NCBI GenBank assembly: GCA_016719885.1
Contig: JADJYF010000011.1
Coordinates: 62,001 to 126,000, forward strand
Origin: Pseudomonadota bacterium
GTDB taxonomy: Bacteria > Pseudomonadota > Gammaproteobacteria > Ga0077536
Direction: 5' to 3'
Length of the DNA: 64,000 nt
Positions 61,670 through 64,000 of the stretch are shown here, one piece after another. Within the stretch, counting starts at the first letter, position 1. Each line of letters begins with the position of its first letter. The notes under the pieces were generated by a model. That model searched no databases. It had not been told where the DNA came from and saw nothing but the letters and a program-made list of their open reading frames with translations. Made by a program: the position numbers and the translations under genes.

Positions 61670-61783
61670 CCCGTGTGTAGGCCAGCGATTTTAAAGTATT
61701 CTTGGCGCCGCGAATCTGCGCGCGCGGCGCCCGCCGTGCCATGCCGACAGCAGCCATCCAAACCAAGTCACGAGGACGTCGGC

Positions 61784-62263
61784 ATGCCGATAGACAAAGA
61801 CAGCGTAGTCACTTTTCATTACCGCCTGAGCGTCGATGGCGAGCAGGTGGAAGACTCCCACCAGGGCGAGCCGCTCGCCTACATGCACGGTCACGGCAAC
61901 ATCATTCCCGGCCTCGAGAACGAGATGGCCGGCAAGAACGCCGGCGACAGCTTCACCGCCACCATTGCACCGGAACTGGCCTACGGCGTACGCCGCGACG
62001 ACGCCGTGGCGCGCGTGCAGATGAAGCACGTGCTGACCAAGGGCCGTTTGCAGGCCGGTCAGCCGATCATGGTCAATACCGAACACGGCCCGCGCCAGGT
62101 TCGCGTGATCAAGCCCGGCAAGTTCGTGGTCGACGTCGATGCCAATCACCCCATGGCCGGCGCCACCTTGAACTTCGCCATCGAGATTGTCGAAGTGCGG
62201 GAAGCGAGCGCCGAAGAACTGGCCCATGGCCACGTGCACGGCGCCGGCGGCCATCATCATTGA
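61784..62263 (+). CDS. SlyD-like FKBP peptidyl-prolyl isomerase
   Basis: The 159-residue protein has the FKBP core (VTFHYRLSVDGEQVEDSHQG, YMHGHGNIIPGLENEMAGK), an inserted flap, and a histidine-rich tail (HGHVHGAGGHHH) that could bind nickel or other metals. SlyD proteins fold proteins and deliver nickel. Start ATG 61784 has a typical beginning (MPIDKDSVVTF). The tail is shorter than in Escherichia coli SlyD. Confidence 0.9.
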   Translation: MPIDKDSVVTFHYRLSVDGEQVEDSHQGEPLAYMHGHGNIIPGLENEMAGKNAGDSFTATIAPELAYGVRRDDAVARVQMKHVLTKGRLQAGQPIMVNTEHGPRQVRVIKPGKFVVDVDANHPMAGATLNFAIEIVEVREASAEELAHGHVHGAGGHHH

Positions 62264-62334
62264 GCATCGGGCGTGCGTGGATTCGTTCGCGCACGCCGAC
62301 GCCTGACTTCCGACCTGTCCTGACCGTGCACGCC

Positions 62335-63645
62335 ATGTCCAAACCGCAATTCAACGCCGCGCTTCTCAACTTCCTTCAGCGCGCGCCCACGCCTTTTCAT
62401 GCCGTGGCGCTAATGCGCCAAAGACTGCTGGCCGCCGGCTTCGTCGAACTCGACGAAAGCGAGGCCTGGCGCATCGTGCCGCGTGGCCGCTATTTCGTGA
62501 CACGCAACCAGTCGTCGCTGGTCGCCTTTCGCAGCGGCCAGCGGGCGCTCGGCGAAGAGGGCCTGCGCATGGTCGGCGCGCATACCGACAGTCCCTGCCT
62601 CAAGCTCAAGCCCAATGCCGTCAACGAGACCGTGGGCTACGTGAAGTTCGGCGTCGAGGTCTACGGTGGGGTGTTGTTGAACCCGTGGTTCGATCGCGAC
62701 CTGTCGCTGGCGGGACGCATCACGCTGCGCGACAAACGGGGCGCCTTGCGCAGCGTACTGGTGGATTTCGAGCGTGCGCTTGCCATCATTCCGAGCCTCG
62801 CCATCCACCTCGATCGCGAAGCGAACGACAGCCGCTCCATCAACAAGCAGACCATGCTGCCGCCCGTGCTGGGCCTGGCCGGCGCTAAACCCTTCGATCT
62901 CGAGGCGCTATTGCAAGGCGAGCTCAAGAAGCAGGACGCAAGCCTCGCGCGCGCCGACATCCTCGACTTCGAGCTGTGCTTCTATGGCACCCAGCCACCC
63001 GCCATGGTCGGCGTGGCGCAGGAATTCATCGCGGCCGCGCGCCTCGACAATCTCTTGAGCTGCTTTACCGGCCTCGAAGCCCTCATCGACAGCAAGGCAA
63101 ACACCGCGCAGCTCATGATCGCGAGCGATCACGAGGAAGTGGGCAGCACCTCGGTGGCGGGCGCGCGTGGCAATTTCTTGAAGAGCGTGCTGGAACGCTG
63201 GGCCGGCAACGACGAGGTCTACGCCCGCGCCATCGCCCGCTCATTGTTGGTGTCGACCGACAACGCCCACGGCATCCATCCCAACTTCTCAGACAAGCAC
63301 GACAACCGCCATGGCCCGCTGCTGAATCGCGGGCCGGTGGTCAAGGTCAACAGCAACCAGTCCTACGCCACCAACAGCGAAAGCGCCGCGTTGTTCAGGC
63401 ATGCGGCCGAGCTGGCGAAGGTTGAACTGCAGTCGTTCGTGACCCGCACCGACATGGGCTGCGGCAGCACCATCGGGCCGCTCACGGCCGCCGCGCTCGG
63501 CGTACGCACCGTGGATGTCGGCGTGCCGACCTTCGCCATGCATTCCATCCGCGAACTGGCGGGCGCCGACGACGCCCATGCGCTGTATCGCGCGCTGCTG
63601 GCGTTCTACGGGTTGAAGAGCCTCGCGGTCGCGAGCTGGTCCTGA
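62335..63645 (+). CDS. M18-family aminopeptidase
   Basis: The 436-residue zinc aminopeptidase, aspartyl type. GAHTDSPCLKLKPN (His and Asp metal ligands), INKQTMLPPVLGLAG, SDHEEVGSTSVAGARGN (catalytic Glu), VSTDNAHGIHPNFSDKHD and the closing TVDVGVPTFAMHSIRELAG are all present. The start ATG 62335 is followed by SKPQFNAALLNFLQ, usual for the family. It is 71 bases after the FKBP gene and may share its transcript. Confidence 0.93.
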   Translation: MSKPQFNAALLNFLQRAPTPFHAVALMRQRLLAAGFVELDESEAWRIVPRGRYFVTRNQSSLVAFRSGQRALGEEGLRMVGAHTDSPCLKLKPNAVNETVGYVKFGVEVYGGVLLNPWFDRDLSLAGRITLRDKRGALRSVLVDFERALAIIPSLAIHLDREANDSRSINKQTMLPPVLGLAGAKPFDLEALLQGELKKQDASLARADILDFELCFYGTQPPAMVGVAQEFIAAARLDNLLSCFTGLEALIDSKANTAQLMIASDHEEVGSTSVAGARGNFLKSVLERWAGNDEVYARAIARSLLVSTDNAHGIHPNFSDKHDNRHGPLLNRGPVVKVNSNQSYATNSESAALFRHAAELAKVELQSFVTRTDMGCGSTIGPLTAAALGVRTVDVGVPTFAMHSIRELAGADDAHALYRALLAFYGLKSLAVASWS

Positions 63646-63657
63646 CGCGCGTGCGCG

Positions 63658-64000
63658 TCACGCCATGCGGCGCGCGAACATCACCGTGTCGAGATAGTTC
63701 AGCACCGTCACGTCGTCCTGGTTGCTGACGCGGAACGCGAATTTCACGATGCCGCGGTCCGGCTTGCTGTTCGAGGCGCGCAGTTCCAGGCATTCAATGG
63801 TCAGGCGCAGGTCGTCGCCCGGATACACCGGGTGCGGAAAGCGCAGTTCGTCGAAACCGAGCGCACCGATCACCGCGTCGGTCCACGCCGCGCCGTTCAA
63901 CATCTTCTGTTTCACGCACAGCGTGTACTGGCCCGAGGCCGTCATGCCCTTCAGGCCACGCGCCTGGGCGGCGCTGTCATCGAGGTGGATGGGCAAGGGA
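63658..64000 (-). CDS. MaoC-like hotdog dehydratase, N-terminal end outside window
   Basis: About 114 residues are visible and the frame is open at the right edge. PIHLDDSAAQARGLKGMTAS and FRFPHPVYPGDDLRLTIECL match the central hydratase motif of MaoC-like domains and the following strand; SNQDDVTVLNYLDTVMFARR ends the fold. It faces the M18 gene. The substrate is probably an acyl-CoA. Confidence 0.75.
   Translation of the reverse strand, partial: PLPIHLDDSAAQARGLKGMTASGQYTLCVKQKMLNGAAWTDAVIGALGFDELRFPHPVYPGDDLRLTIECLELRASNSKPDRGIVKFAFRVSNQDDVTVLNYLDTVMFARRMA

Noticed and set aside
59564..61783. Plus-strand open frame running into the FKBP gene
   Set aside because: Upstream of ATG 61784 it is antisense to the enoyl-CoA hydratase and flavoprotein genes; only the final 159 codons are real.

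Overview
The window is GC-rich, densely coded DNA from a proteobacterium, most likely a gammaproteobacterium. The evidence is a fusA2-type elongation factor G, an HI0933-type flavoprotein, an M18 aminopeptidase, GNC-type genes read in both directions, Dnr/FNR-type regulation and REP-like palindromes. I cannot name the genus. The metabolism that can be read is sulfur oxidation (sox), denitrification (nirS and a nitric-oxide-reductase-like cluster), acetone-type ketone carboxylation and acyl-CoA or steroid-like catabolism. No transposase, integrase, phage gene or CRISPR array was seen.

Layout. Positions 1-8.7 kb hold the end of a hydantoinase-B-type carboxylase subunit and then a sox operon (soxC, soxD, soxY, soxZ, a DsrE-like gene, soxB, a metallo-hydrolase and a CsoR/FrmR-family regulator). 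A matching G-tract operator candidate lies upstream of soxC. Positions 8.7-23.9 kb are an acyl-CoA and catabolic region: a frameshifted Baeyer-Villiger monooxygenase, a PafA-like phosphatase, an EamA exporter, a thiolase plus DUF35 pair, a nitronate monooxygenase-like enzyme, an argD-type aminotransferase behind an apparent arginine-codon leader and attenuator, two CaiB CoA-transferases with an enoyl-CoA hydratase, and a frameshifted fumarase. Positions 24.1-32.6 kb hold two hemerythrins and an acetone-carboxylase operon ending in an acyl-CoA synthetase.

Positions 32.7-50.5 kb are the most interesting part. nirS carries an extra N-terminal cytochrome c domain. Beside it are a TonB receptor, heme A synthase and a ten-gene plus-strand cluster. 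The cluster has a small membrane subunit, a CuA subunit II, a B-family heme-copper subunit I whose HPEVY tyrosine is replaced (HSSQQ), heme O synthase, an SCO protein, a cytochrome b fused to 2[4Fe-4S] and an MvhD-like domain, an unknown anchored protein, a second heme-copper subunit I homologue lacking two CuB histidines, a cytochrome b fused to a [2Fe-2S]/FAD/NAD(P) reductase, and a Dnr-type regulator. Dnr/FNR boxes (TTGAT-N4-ATCAA type) lie upstream of nirS, this cluster, the acetone carboxylase operon and a porin. My reading is that this is a nitrite-to-N2O respiratory module in which a non-canonical CuA nitric oxide reductase is fed by two alternative cytochrome b electron-entry proteins.

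Positions 50.6-64 kb are housekeeping: tRNA-Val, gltX, tRNA-Ala and tRNA-Glu, followed by a large palindrome that copies the tRNA-Glu 3' end in inverse and a run of nine back-to-back hairpins. Then come a HIT protein, a trypsin-like protein, fusA2, pepN, an EthD protein, an enoyl-CoA hydratase, an HI0933 flavoprotein, a SlyD-like FKBP, an M18 aminopeptidase and a partial MaoC-like gene. Four single-base frame disruptions in otherwise well-conserved genes suggest either sequence error or local decay.
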